From assembly GCF_040932035.1 (NCBI RefSeq), contig NZ_JBFRBB010000002.1, positions 248,001 to 312,000 on the forward strand: a stretch of DNA of 64,000 bases. Direction: 5' to 3'. Within the stretch, counting starts at the first letter, position 1, and each line of letters opens with the position of its first letter. Below the pieces are notes generated by a model. That model was not told where the DNA came from, ran no database searches, and worked only from the letters and a program-made list of their open reading frames with translations. Of the stretch, positions 1 to 7,545 are shown one piece after another. This DNA comes from Hoeflea_A sp040932035 (GTDB lineage: Bacteria; Pseudomonadota; Alphaproteobacteria; Rhizobiales; Rhizobiaceae). A program made the position numbers and the translations under genes.

Positions 1-515
1 ACCGGCGGGTGCGGCTCCTGTATCGGCTGCGGCGCCGAGGTCGTTGCCGGGAAATTCCAGAATTCGCCCTCATGCGCATAATCGCCATCCCACAGCTTGA
101 CTACTGCCGGCAGGACCTCGCGCATGCGCTGCCCGGCTTCCCAGGCATCCATCCCCGGCATCAGCCGCTCATATTCATAGCTGTAAGCGCCACGCGCCAC
201 GCCAACTTCCAGCCTGCCGTCCATCATGATATCGGCCATCGCCGCTTCACCGGCAAGCTTGATCGGATGCCAGAACGGAGCAATCACGGTTCCGGTTCCG
301 AGCCGCACGTTTTCCGTGCGCCGGGCCAGATCGACAAGGCTCAAAAACGGATTGGGCGCGATGGTGAAGTTCATGCCGTGATGTTCACCAGTCCAGATGG
401 CATGCATACCACCGCGGTCCGCTATTTCGCAAAGCTCCAGAAACTCTTCATAGAGTTTCTTCTGGTTTTCCGATGCATCGATGCGTTCCAGATGGATAAA
501 CAGGGAAAATTTCAT
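1..515 (-). CDS. Luciferase-like (LLM class) flavin-dependent monooxygenase, 3' end cut by window edge
   Basis: The leftward frame starts at ATG 515 (MKFSLFIHLERID) and runs off the left edge, so only about the first 171 residues are visible. Family features include an N-terminal beta strand, a TGEHHG motif after the 'ADRGG' segment, and a 'VRLGTGTVIAPFWHPIKLAGEAA' -like stretch (residues about 70-90) typical of bacterial-luciferase TIM barrels that use reduced FMN and O2. The start codon overlaps the stop of the upstream flavin reductase by ATGA, which implies translational coupling. The reductase would supply FMNH2, making a two-component monooxygenase. The substrate is unknown; neighbours (hydrolase, DUF1185, GntR) point to catabolism of a nitrogenous or heterocyclic compound, which is inference. 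Confidence 0.85.
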   Translation of the reverse strand, partial: MKFSLFIHLERIDASENQKKLYEEFLELCEIADRGGMHAIWTGEHHGMNFTIAPNPFLSLVDLARRTENVRLGTGTVIAPFWHPIKLAGEAAMADIMMDGRLEVGVARGAYSYEYERLMPGMDAWEAGQRMREVLPAVVKLWDGDYAHEGEFWNFPATTSAPQPIQEPHPP

Positions 516-1447
516 TGTTCAAGACCTCTTGCCAAACGGCGCACGTCACCGCTTTGCTCGTTTCCGTAATAGACACCAAAATTCCCTATGGAATGTTCCC
601 TCTGATACCGCTTTAGAATGTCCCGGGATGCTGAATCCGCGATCCGTTCAAACGGTATATTATTGATTTTAAAGTATTTTCCGGAATTATGGCTACCATC
701 CGAAGATGTGCAGCGATAAACGATATTATGCGTTCCGCGTTCAGTATCGTCATAGACCGAATAGATGAAACCGACAGAAAGTGACGGACCGATTTCGTCG
801 GCGAGACGCTCGGCGTGCGAGCGGCCGCCCTTATTGCTGTCAAGCAGAACCGATGGCAGGTCGAAACCGCCGTCTTCCTGTTCTTTCAAAAGAACCATGC
901 CTTCGTGTTCCAGCACCGCACCAACCCTGATTCCGCCCTCAAGGCCGGCGGTATTGGCTGCCTGGCTTTCAAGCGAAGGTTTGATATAGCTGCCGCCGAT
1001 ATAACCAAGACCGTTGAGCCCGGCATTGTTGAAGGCTTCTATCTGGCCGATGAGAAGCACATGATCGCCCGCGTCGACAACCTTGTGCATGGAACAATCG
1101 AACCAGGCAGCGACCCCATCAAGTACCGGTGATCCGAACGGCCCCTTTTGCCACCCGACATCCGCGTACCGGTCTTCAACGGGACGCGCGAAACGGTTAG
1201 AGATCTGTTCCTGGTCTTCCGAAAGGATATTCACCGCAAAGCCTTCCGACGACGTAAGCGCCGAAAAGTTACTCGACGTCCTTGCCAGCGATATCAAAAG
1301 CAAAGGCGGATCGAGCGACACGCTGGTGAATGAATTGGCCGTAAAACCGATGGGCGCGCCTTGTCCGTTGTGGCTTGTCACAACGGTCACACCTGTCATG
1401 AATGTTCCGAACGCATCGCGCAGTTTTCTGGGATCAATCTGTTTCAT
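512..1447 (-). CDS. Flavin reductase with C-terminal Nudix-like extension
   Basis: 311 residues. Residues about 1-165 are a flavin-reductase domain of the HpaC/RutF type (FGTFMTGVTVVTS near the N-terminus, then GFTANSFTSVSLDPPLLLISL), the FMN/FAD-binding split barrel that uses NAD(P)H to make reduced flavin. This part alone is the usual family length. Residues about 170-311 form a second domain that begins GIRVGAVLEHEGMVLLKEQ and resembles a Nudix fold, but the Nudix catalytic pattern is not intact (only AERLADEIG is recognisable). The gene overlaps the alpha/beta hydrolase upstream by 4 bp and the monooxygenase downstream by ATGA. It probably feeds reduced flavin to that monooxygenase; the role of the extra domain is unknown. 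Confidence 0.85.
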   Translation of the reverse strand: MKQIDPRKLRDAFGTFMTGVTVVTSHNGQGAPIGFTANSFTSVSLDPPLLLISLARTSSNFSALTSSEGFAVNILSEDQEQISNRFARPVEDRYADVGWQKGPFGSPVLDGVAAWFDCSMHKVVDAGDHVLLIGQIEAFNNAGLNGLGYIGGSYIKPSLESQAANTAGLEGGIRVGAVLEHEGMVLLKEQEDGGFDLPSVLLDSNKGGRSHAERLADEIGPSLSVGFIYSVYDDTERGTHNIVYRCTSSDGSHNSGKYFKINNIPFERIADSASRDILKRYQREHSIGNFGVYYGNEQSGDVRRLARGLEQ

Positions 1448-2253
1448 CGGGCTCGCTGCTCCCTGCCGAGCCAGGTTATCAATGCATTGTTGACGGCCTC
1501 CGGTGCCGTCAGCCCGACCATATGCCGGTGCCCCTCGATGATTTCAGTCACACCATCGGGAACTGCGGCGGCCATTTGCTGTGCCATCTCACCGGTCGAG
1601 TTCAGGTCGCCGTCTCCGGTCAGAAAAAGTGCCGGGCAACGGACTTCAGAAAGCCGGTCCGCATAGGTTTGGTCACCGCGCGCAAATGCGTTGTAGGCCG
1701 TCGCATAGGCGGACGGATCCACACCGGCCAGCATTTTTTCCGTCTGCACGCGCGCGGTCTGATCGGCAACCATGTCCGTAAACCACCGATCCAGCGGCTG
1801 TTGTATATTCATGTTGCCGCAGCGGATCTGCGTTGCGCGATCGCGTACTGCCTTTGAAGCTTCCGCACTGCGTTTGTAGACACCGTTCAGCATCGCCATG
1901 CGCCTGATCATCGCCGGTTCTTCCACAGCAATGCCAAGTGAAATAAGCGCGCCCATAGAATGGCCGGCAATATTGACGGGACCAACATCCAGATCCGCAA
2001 GAACGTCTCGCAGCCAGCAAACGTAGTCCGAAAGCTCTGCACGCGGTGAAAGCGGACGGCTTTGCCCGTGTCCGGGCAGGTCTACCGCATAGACCCGCCA
2101 TCGCGACGAAAGAGCAGTTGTCTGGGGTGCCCATGCTTCTGCACGAAGACCGACTCCATGCAAAAGAACGACGCTTTCCCCGTCACCGCAAACCTGATAG
2201 GCCGCGCCGCTCGCCGTCTCATACCGCGGCAGGGTTTTCCACGTCATGGCCAA
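1444..2253 (-). CDS. Alpha/beta hydrolase
   Basis: 269 residues. This is an alpha/beta-hydrolase fold of the MhpC/RutD type: oxyanion-hole motif LLHGVG near residue 30, nucleophile elbow GHSMG with Ser99, an acid in the TGDGD segment, and the catalytic His in EGHRHM near the C-terminus. No signal peptide, so cytoplasmic. The start overlaps the end of the DUF1185 gene by 35 bp and the stop overlaps the flavin-reductase start by 4 bp, so it is translated as part of the same operon. It likely hydrolyses an ester, amide or C-C bond in the product of the monooxygenase; the exact substrate cannot be read from sequence. Confidence 0.85.
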   Translation of the reverse strand: MAMTWKTLPRYETASGAAYQVCGDGESVVLLHGVGLRAEAWAPQTTALSSRWRVYAVDLPGHGQSRPLSPRAELSDYVCWLRDVLADLDVGPVNIAGHSMGALISLGIAVEEPAMIRRMAMLNGVYKRSAEASKAVRDRATQIRCGNMNIQQPLDRWFTDMVADQTARVQTEKMLAGVDPSAYATAYNAFARGDQTYADRLSEVRCPALFLTGDGDLNSTGEMAQQMAAAVPDGVTEIIEGHRHMVGLTAPEAVNNALITWLGREQRAR

Positions 2254-2833
2254 GTTCCCTCAAATCCTGATAGCGGTCGCCGATGCGGTGATGCGGTCGC
2301 CCGCCGACGGAGGCGCCAAGCGCCACGACAATTTCGTCGGGCCCGGGCGCATCGCAGATGGAAAACTGAATTGTCAGATAGTGCGAGCGTCTGCCGGCAT
2401 CGTTCTTGTCCATCAGCGGGATCACAATCGGCGCGTTTGCCGGTCCGCGTGTGTTCGTGAACGACAGATAGGATTTTGCACCGACGGCTTCGCGGAAGTG
2501 ATTGCCAAAGCGAAGCGTGTGGATGAGGCCCGAAGCGTGTTCCACTTCACCGTTCACGCCCACAACAGCCGCCTTGCCGTAACCTTCGACGGCAGCGCCG
2601 GAGCCGACATTGTCGATGATCATCTCGGTCAGTAGTTCGCCGAGCCCGGGAGCGGCATCGTGAATGCCCGGCGTCAGGTCTTCAACAAAGCCCTGCCCCG
2701 CCCAGGGGTTTTTGACGATCGCCGCGGCAGCAACCATCAAAAGCGGCTGCTCGGCTCGCTTGCCGCCTTCTATGAGGGTTTTTTCAACATGGAGAAGTGT
2801 TTTTCTGATTTCTGCCGGCATTGGATTCACCAT
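2219..2833 (-). CDS. DUF1185 'amino acid synthesis family' protein
   Basis: 204 residues, full length for the DUF1185 (PF06684) family; recognisable by KTLLHVEKTLIEGG at the N-terminus, the NPWAGQGFVEDL segment and ALGASVGGRPHHRIGDR near the C-terminus. Solved family members have a chorismate-mutase-like trimeric fold and were proposed to act in amino-acid metabolism; no reaction is firmly assigned as far as I know. It is the first gene of the leftward operon and starts 96 bp from the divergent GntR gene. ATG 2833 is used here; ATG 2821 (MPAEIRK) is an alternative start. Function in this pathway is unresolved. Confidence 0.8.
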   Translation of the reverse strand: MVNPMPAEIRKTLLHVEKTLIEGGKRAEQPLLMVAAAAIVKNPWAGQGFVEDLTPGIHDAAPGLGELLTEMIIDNVGSGAAVEGYGKAAVVGVNGEVEHASGLIHTLRFGNHFREAVGAKSYLSFTNTRGPANAPIVIPLMDKNDAGRRSHYLTIQFSICDAPGPDEIVVALGASVGGRPHHRIGDRYQDLRELGHDVENPAAV

Positions 2834-2851
2834 TTTTGAAGACTATTTGTA

Positions 2852-2867
2852 ATATGGTATACCATAT
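2852..2867. promoter_or_regulatory. Perfect 16-bp palindrome, probable GntR operator
   Basis: ATATGGTATACCATAT is a perfect inverted repeat with a TGGTATACCA core, the form expected for FCD-subfamily GntR regulators. It lies between the divergent DUF1185 operon and the GntR gene, 19 bp from the DUF1185 start codon. A second copy of the half-site ACCATATG follows directly at 2869-2876. Autoregulation and control of the catabolic operon are inferred from position. Confidence 0.75.
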
Positions 2868-2929
2868 GACCATATGTCAATCGTTGTTTTTGCCCGGCCT
2901 GACGGATAAGAAGGGAAAAGGGAGTCGAA

Positions 2930-3622
2930 ATGAGCGATCTTAGCAGCCTGAAAATAGCCAAACCGCCCTCCACCCTGCGGGAGATCGCGCTCGAAAAAAT
3001 GCGCGATGCGATCATCAGCGGCCTCTTTGAGCCCGGACAAAGGCTGGTTGAGCGGACGCTCTGCGATCAGATGGGCGTAAGCCGCACGGTGATCCGTGAA
3101 GTCATCCGCCATCTGGAATCGGAAGGCCTTGTAGAAGTCATCTCCAATCAAGGCCCGGCGGTCGCCCGCCTCGACTGGGATACGGCCCGCCAGATCTATG
3201 ACATTCGCGCGCAACTGGAATCGGAAGCGGCCGCCGCTTGCGCGACGCAGATTGGCACTGAGGATCTGGATGCACTGCGCACAGCGTTGGAAGAGCTTGA
3301 ATCCGAGTCCCACAGCAATGACGCAACGTCCCTCATAAAGGCGACGACCACGTTCTATCGTACAATCTTCAGCGCTGCCAGAAATGACATCGCCTGGGAA
3401 ATCGTCGACCGGCTGAACGGTCGCATCAGCAGGTTGCGCGTACTTACATTGAGCACCGGTGACCGGCTGAATACCGGTCCAAAACGCATGCGCGAAATCT
3501 ACCAGGCCATTGCCGAGCGCAAGCCGCACGAAGCTGCGGCAGCCTGCAGAACGCATCTGCATGAAGCACGAGAGATCGCCCGCCAAATACTGACGGCGGA
3601 CACAGGCGGTGAGACCGAATAA
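2930..3622 (+). CDS. GntR family transcriptional regulator, FCD subfamily
   Basis: 230 residues. The N-terminal winged helix-turn-helix (about residues 15-80) carries the family signature LEKMRDAIISGLFEPGQRLVERTLCDQMGVSRTVIREVIRHLE (quoted in two parts: LEKMRDAIISGLFEPGQ and RLVERTLCDQMGVSRTV). The remaining helical FCD domain (about residues 90-220) binds a small carboxylate effector in known relatives and includes typical metal-binding His positions near EAAAACRTHL. ATG 2930 has a purine-rich AGGGAAAAGGGAG stretch upstream. The gene is divergent from the DUF1185-led operon across a perfect palindrome, so it is the likely pathway-specific repressor, released by the pathway substrate or an intermediate. 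Confidence 0.9.
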   Translation: MSDLSSLKIAKPPSTLREIALEKMRDAIISGLFEPGQRLVERTLCDQMGVSRTVIREVIRHLESEGLVEVISNQGPAVARLDWDTARQIYDIRAQLESEAAAACATQIGTEDLDALRTALEELESESHSNDATSLIKATTTFYRTIFSAARNDIAWEIVDRLNGRISRLRVLTLSTGDRLNTGPKRMREIYQAIAERKPHEAAAACRTHLHEAREIARQILTADTGGETE

Positions 3623-3867
3623 ACGGAAATCTGAACGCTTCTGTCCTCAAAGAACGTTTAGGCATGCTGCTACTCGGCAGGTCGGCCGGTCCGGCTGGCT
3701 GCGTGTTGCCGCAACCTGAAACAACTGAAACCTCCCGCAACAATTGAAACACGGCACAGCCTTTTTCGACACCGGACTGAAAGGCGGGAATCCCAATATC
3801 CGGTCAGATAAGCCGCAACGGCCTATCGCATGAGACACGAACAGTGATTGATATTGAGGACGATCAA

Positions 3868-4440
3868 ATGACACAGGCGACAATGGAAAAAGTCACGGAA
3901 GTAAACAACGGCGTCAACGTCGAGGCACTTCTGGGCGCTCGTGAAGCTCTTGAGGCAGCACCTGAGGCTGCACAATTCAAATGGCGCACAACCTGCGACT
4001 GGGTGAACGGTACACACAGCCGTTCAACGGTCGACGGATTCTTTGGCCTCGGTGAAGAACAGGGACGTTCCAAATCATTCACGGTCGAAGCAGACCATCC
4101 GGAACAGTTTGCAGCCGAAGACAACGCCCCTACCCCTGCCGAGCTGGCTCTGACCGGACTCGCGAGCTGCCTGATGGGCGGTCTCGCCGCCGTCGCACAG
4201 CACCGAGGCATTCAGCTCTATTCTGTACGCGCAACGGTGGAGGGCGACATGGATCTGCAGGGAATCATGGGCATCGATGACGATGTTCGCAACGGGTTCG
4301 GAACGATCCGTGTGACCTTCGATGTCAATGCCGACGCGACCGAAGATGAAATCAAGGCTCTGGTCGCCCAGTCGCAGAAGCGCTCGGCGATCTTTGACGC
4401 CATCACCAATCCGACAAACGTCATCGTCGAAGTCAACTGA
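3868..4440 (+). CDS. OsmC family protein
   Basis: About 190 residues from ATG 3868 (MTQATMEKV), chosen because GAGGA lies about 10 bases upstream; an in-frame GTG at 3844 is less likely. The OsmC/Ohr fold is supported by SKSFTVEADHPEQF, the PTPAELALTGLASCLMGGLAAVA helix (given in part: LALTGLASCLMGG) and DVNADATEDEIKAL. Only the first of the two cysteines that OsmC/Ohr peroxidases need is present (ASCLMG); the second site reads SQKRSAIFDAI without Cys. A thiol peroxidase role is therefore doubtful. The monooxygenase gene follows 28 bp downstream, suggesting a two-gene operon. Confidence 0.85.
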   Translation: MTQATMEKVTEVNNGVNVEALLGAREALEAAPEAAQFKWRTTCDWVNGTHSRSTVDGFFGLGEEQGRSKSFTVEADHPEQFAAEDNAPTPAELALTGLASCLMGGLAAVAQHRGIQLYSVRATVEGDMDLQGIMGIDDDVRNGFGTIRVTFDVNADATEDEIKALVAQSQKRSAIFDAITNPTNVIVEVN

Positions 4441-4468
4441 TCTGTTGACCACAACAGGAGCAAGTGTC

Positions 4469-5716
4469 GTGAATTACGCAACGACCGTCATTATTGGCGC
4501 CGGCCAGGCCGGGCTTGCCATGAGCCAGCAGCTTTCGCAGCGCTCCATCGACCACGTGTTGCTGGAGCGCGGCGAAGTGGCAAATTCCTGGCGCAAGGAA
4601 CGCTGGGATTCACTCACGCTTCTCACACCCAACTGGCAAAGCCGCCTGCCTGGCTTCCGCTACACGGGCAACGATCCGGACGGCTATATGGATATGCCTG
4701 CCGTCATCGACTTCCTCGATCGTTATGCCCGCTTCGTTGAAGCTCCAATCGAAACGGGGACCGACGTCACGACCGTCCGCCGGACGCAAGGCGGATATGC
4801 CGTTGTGACCAACCGGGGCGAGTGGCGCTGCCGGACACTGGTCATCGCCTCCGGCGCGTGCAACATCGCGAATGTGCCCGCCCTTGCCGCGGAACTTCCC
4901 GGCGGCATCCAATCCATAACGCCGATGCAGTACCGCAATCCGGACCAGCTTGCCGATGGCGGCGTTCTGGTGGTGGGCGCTTCTGCGACCGGCATGCAGC
5001 TTGCAAAGGAAATACGGCAAACGGGGCGCAATGTTCTTCTCTCCGCAGGAGAGCATGTCCGCGCACCGCGTACCTACCGCGGCAGGGACATCAAATGGTG
5101 GATGGATGCCTGCGGCATCCTGAGCATGCGGTATGACGAAGTTGACGACATCAAAAGAGCGCGGCGCGTTCCCTCCCTGCAGCTCGCCGGCTCAAAGGAC
5201 CGGTCAACTCTCGATATGAACGCACTTACAGAAAGCGGCATCGAGATAGTTGGCCGTCTCGTCGGCATGCGTGACGCCAGGGCCCTTTTTTCCGGATCCC
5301 TCGGAAATGTCTGTGCGCTTGCGGATCTGAAGATGAACCGCCTCCTCGACACGATCGATGAATGGATATCACACAACGATTTACCCGGAGATATTGGACC
5401 CGCGCAGCGTTTCGAAAATACCCGTATCGCAAAGAACCCGCGCCTTGATCTTGATCTGAACAAGGGTGGAATCAAGACAGTCCTTTGGGCCACCGGCTAT
5501 CATCCGGACTATTCCTGGCTGCAGGTTCCCGTGCTCGATCGCAAGGGACGTATGCTGCATGACGGAGGCGTGACCGGTGCGCCCGGGCTCTACATTCTTG
5601 GATTACCCTTTCTTCGACGCCGCAATTCCACGCTGATCGATGGCGCCGGTGCTGATGCCCGGGACCTGGCTGAACACCTGCATGCTTTTCTTGGCGGGCG
5701 TCTGAAAGCCGCATAA
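4469..5716 (+). CDS. Flavin-containing monooxygenase / NAD(P)-FAD oxidoreductase
   Basis: 415 residues from GTG 4469, preceded by CAGGAG at the right distance; the open frame continues upstream into the OsmC gene but that part is not coding. An FAD-binding Rossmann motif (VIIGAGQAGLAMS) sits at the extreme N-terminus and a second nucleotide motif (VVGASATGMQLA) near residue 165 for NADPH. A C-terminal WATGYHPD motif and the DGAGADARDLAEH segment complete the fold. These features place it among single-component flavoprotein monooxygenases and related oxidoreductases. The substrate is unknown. The tight pairing with an OsmC protein suggests a joint role, perhaps with sulfur or electrophilic compounds, which is inference. 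Confidence 0.85.
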   Translation: MNYATTVIIGAGQAGLAMSQQLSQRSIDHVLLERGEVANSWRKERWDSLTLLTPNWQSRLPGFRYTGNDPDGYMDMPAVIDFLDRYARFVEAPIETGTDVTTVRRTQGGYAVVTNRGEWRCRTLVIASGACNIANVPALAAELPGGIQSITPMQYRNPDQLADGGVLVVGASATGMQLAKEIRQTGRNVLLSAGEHVRAPRTYRGRDIKWWMDACGILSMRYDEVDDIKRARRVPSLQLAGSKDRSTLDMNALTESGIEIVGRLVGMRDARALFSGSLGNVCALADLKMNRLLDTIDEWISHNDLPGDIGPAQRFENTRIAKNPRLDLDLNKGGIKTVLWATGYHPDYSWLQVPVLDRKGRMLHDGGVTGAPGLYILGLPFLRRRNSTLIDGAGADARDLAEHLHAFLGGRLKAA

Positions 5717-5841
5717 TCCGATACAAAACGGTTTTTCGGGCCGATGCACAGGAATAAGGCTTTACCCCACCGATTGCTCTTGCCTGCCCGGCAAATACGT
5801 CTATCGTCCGACCCGCAATCATTATGGATGGGACATATTTC

Positions 5842-6165
5842 ATGAAAAAGCTTGTTCTTACAGCGACCGCTGCTGTCGCATTGTCGTGGGCCTCTGGCGC
5901 GACGGCCGAAGATCTAGAGTTTTTGCTTACCAATAAGGCCTCAAGCCCCGTTATCGCATTTCACGTATCGCCGGCGAGCACGAACTCCTGGGAGGAGAAC
6001 CTGCTGGAGGGCGGATATCTCGACAGCGACTACGAAATCGACGTGGTGATCGCTGACGGTCAGACGACATGCGTTTATGATATCCGCGCTGAATTCGAAG
6101 ACGGCGATGCTTTGGAAGACTACGGTCTCGATCTGTGCGAGCTCGGCTCTTACACCTTCGAGTAG
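5842..6165 (+). CDS. Small exported protein of unknown function
   Basis: 107 residues from ATG 5842 (MKKLVLTATAAVAL), with GGGA upstream; an in-frame ATG at 5824 would add six residues. A signal peptide is clear: lysines, hydrophobic core, then a probable cleavage after ASGATA. The mature protein (about 85 residues) is acidic and has two cysteines (TTCVYDI and LDLCELG) that may form a disulfide in the periplasm. The pattern 'NKASSPVIAFHVSP...YDIRAEFEDG' resembles small conserved alphaproteobacterial exported proteins without known function. It is transcribed alone, convergent with the DUF1127 gene. Confidence 0.7.
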   Translation: MKKLVLTATAAVALSWASGATAEDLEFLLTNKASSPVIAFHVSPASTNSWEENLLEGGYLDSDYEIDVVIADGQTTCVYDIRAEFEDGDALEDYGLDLCELGSYTFE

Positions 6166-6262
6166 GCTTCGGGGCCTCCTAAGCCCGATAAATACTGCAG
6201 GCGTGGCCCACTAGCCAAACAATCACAAGTGATGCAAACGCCATTGCTTTCAATGTGAACGC

Positions 6263-6297
6263 AAAAAAGCCGATGGCGATATTCTCGCCACCGGCGC
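6263..6297 (-). terminator. Rho-independent terminator of the DUF1127 gene
   Basis: On the minus strand an 11-bp stem (GCCGGTGGCGA / TCGCCATCGGC, one G-U pair) with a 5-base loop is followed by six T residues. It lies about 50 bp after the DUF1127 stop. The + strand side also ends in TTTT, so it could stop transcription from the left as well. Confidence 0.75.
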
Positions 6298-6347
6298 TTT
6301 TGCGGAAAGGCTGCCTGTTGGGGTAGGCAAAACCAAGGGCTGTGTGC

Positions 6348-6593
6348 TCACCGGTCAGTTTCGCGAAACACACCGCGTCCGCTTGAAATCCCAAATGCAA
6401 CGTCCCCACGGATCATTCCGATGTCATGCAACTCGTAGTTCGACATCGCCATCAGCTGTTCATGTTCGCGGCGCGTCCGGCGTGCGGCACGTGCTCGTTC
6501 GGAAAAGGGATTTATTCGGTTAAAAGCAGCACTTGCGATAGCCTTGTAACCGGCACTGGCATGATCAACAGAGTGATCAATAATCATAGTCAT
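6348..6593 (-). CDS. DUF1127 small protein
   Basis: 81 residues from ATG 6593 (MTMIIDHSVDHA), with GGAG nine bases upstream; an in-frame ATG at 6605 is possible. The C-terminal half has the DUF1127 (YjiS-like) pattern: RARAARRTRREHEQLMAMS followed by YELHDIGMIRGDV. Proteins of this family are short, basic and common in alphaproteobacteria; some bind RNA and modulate RNA turnover or phosphate and stress responses. Nothing here fixes a specific role. A strong terminator follows. Confidence 0.85.
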   Translation of the reverse strand: MTMIIDHSVDHASAGYKAIASAAFNRINPFSERARAARRTRREHEQLMAMSNYELHDIGMIRGDVAFGISSGRGVFRETDR

Positions 6594-6834
6594 AATTCGC
6601 TCCATCGGCTCATTGTCGCCAGAACATTTCCGATTATCGGTGCGTCCGCTGGCGAAGTTTTTCGATGGAACCAATCTAGAAGCCGGCCGTTTCAGTCGGA
6701 TTTCAGAACGGCTGGTACAATGTTTCAGTTGTAACCGGGAAATTTCTTTACCCAAGTTATTTTATGAAATTAATTCAGCCTCTTAGGCAATATCAATGTG
6801 TGTCGGTGCAGACAGGTCGAAACAATTGATACGC

Positions 6835-7545
6835 TCAAAGCCATTTCGGCTTGATCGTGAAGATATAACCAGCCCCGTAAACCGTGCGGATCAATCGCGG
6901 CGATTTCGGATCGTCACGCAGTCTTCGCCGGAGCCGTGATATCCTCGCATCCATGCTGCGATCTTCCGGTTCGATGTCGCCGGGCGCATCAAGGTTGAAA
7001 AGCTGGGCCCGGCTGAGCACCCGGCCCGAGGCGCGCAGAAACGTTTCCAGCAACCGGGCCTCGGCAGAAGAAAGCGGCTGTACGCGACCCGCCGGATCTG
7101 TGATTTCGCAAGCCTGAAAATCAACACGCCAGCCTTCGAACTCCGCAACGCGACCACTGCCTCGAACATCTGACTTTCCGGAAACACGTCGCAGAACAGC
7201 CCGGACCCGCGCCACCAGTTCGCGCGGCTCGAAAGGTTTCGAGACGTAATCATCTGCACCCAGTTCCAGTCCGATTACCCGGTCGCTCGCCGCGTCCCTC
7301 GCCGAAACGACAATGACGGGAATATCGGTTTTCGACAGGTGCTCGCGCAACGTGTCGAGGCCATCACCATCAGGAAGCGTGAGATCGATCAGGCATATAT
7401 CCGGTCGCCGGCGCTTCAACTCCCGGCGCAAATCGCCCTGCCGGGAGAAAGCGCCGGTGTCCATGCCATGTTCCCGCAAAGTGCGTACAATCAGACGAGC
7501 GATGTCGGGTTCGTCTTCAAGCACATAAACCAGAGGCCGGGTCAT
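6835..7545 (-). CDS. OmpR-family response regulator
   Basis: 236 residues. The receiver domain (residues 1-120) has the acidic pocket EDEPD, phosphoacceptor Asp54 in CLIDLTLPD, and Lys in SKPFEPREL. The C-terminal winged helix (about 135-232) has SSAEARLLETFLRASGRVLSR and RTVYGAGYIF as in OmpR/PhoB DNA-binding domains. The start overlaps the end of the hybrid histidine kinase gene by 4 bp (ATGA), so kinase and regulator are co-translated and almost certainly cognate. By position they probably control the divergent acyl-CoA ligase and ABC transporter genes. Confidence 0.9.
   Translation of the reverse strand: MTRPLVYVLEDEPDIARLIVRTLREHGMDTGAFSRQGDLRRELKRRRPDICLIDLTLPDGDGLDTLREHLSKTDIPVIVVSARDAASDRVIGLELGADDYVSKPFEPRELVARVRAVLRRVSGKSDVRGSGRVAEFEGWRVDFQACEITDPAGRVQPLSSAEARLLETFLRASGRVLSRAQLFNLDAPGDIEPEDRSMDARISRLRRRLRDDPKSPRLIRTVYGAGYIFTIKPKWL

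Noticed and set aside
6179..6409. 76-codon leftward frame with a hydrophobic segment
   Set aside because: It overlaps the DUF1127 C-terminus in another frame and runs straight through that gene's terminator, so the hydrophobic stretch is coincidental.
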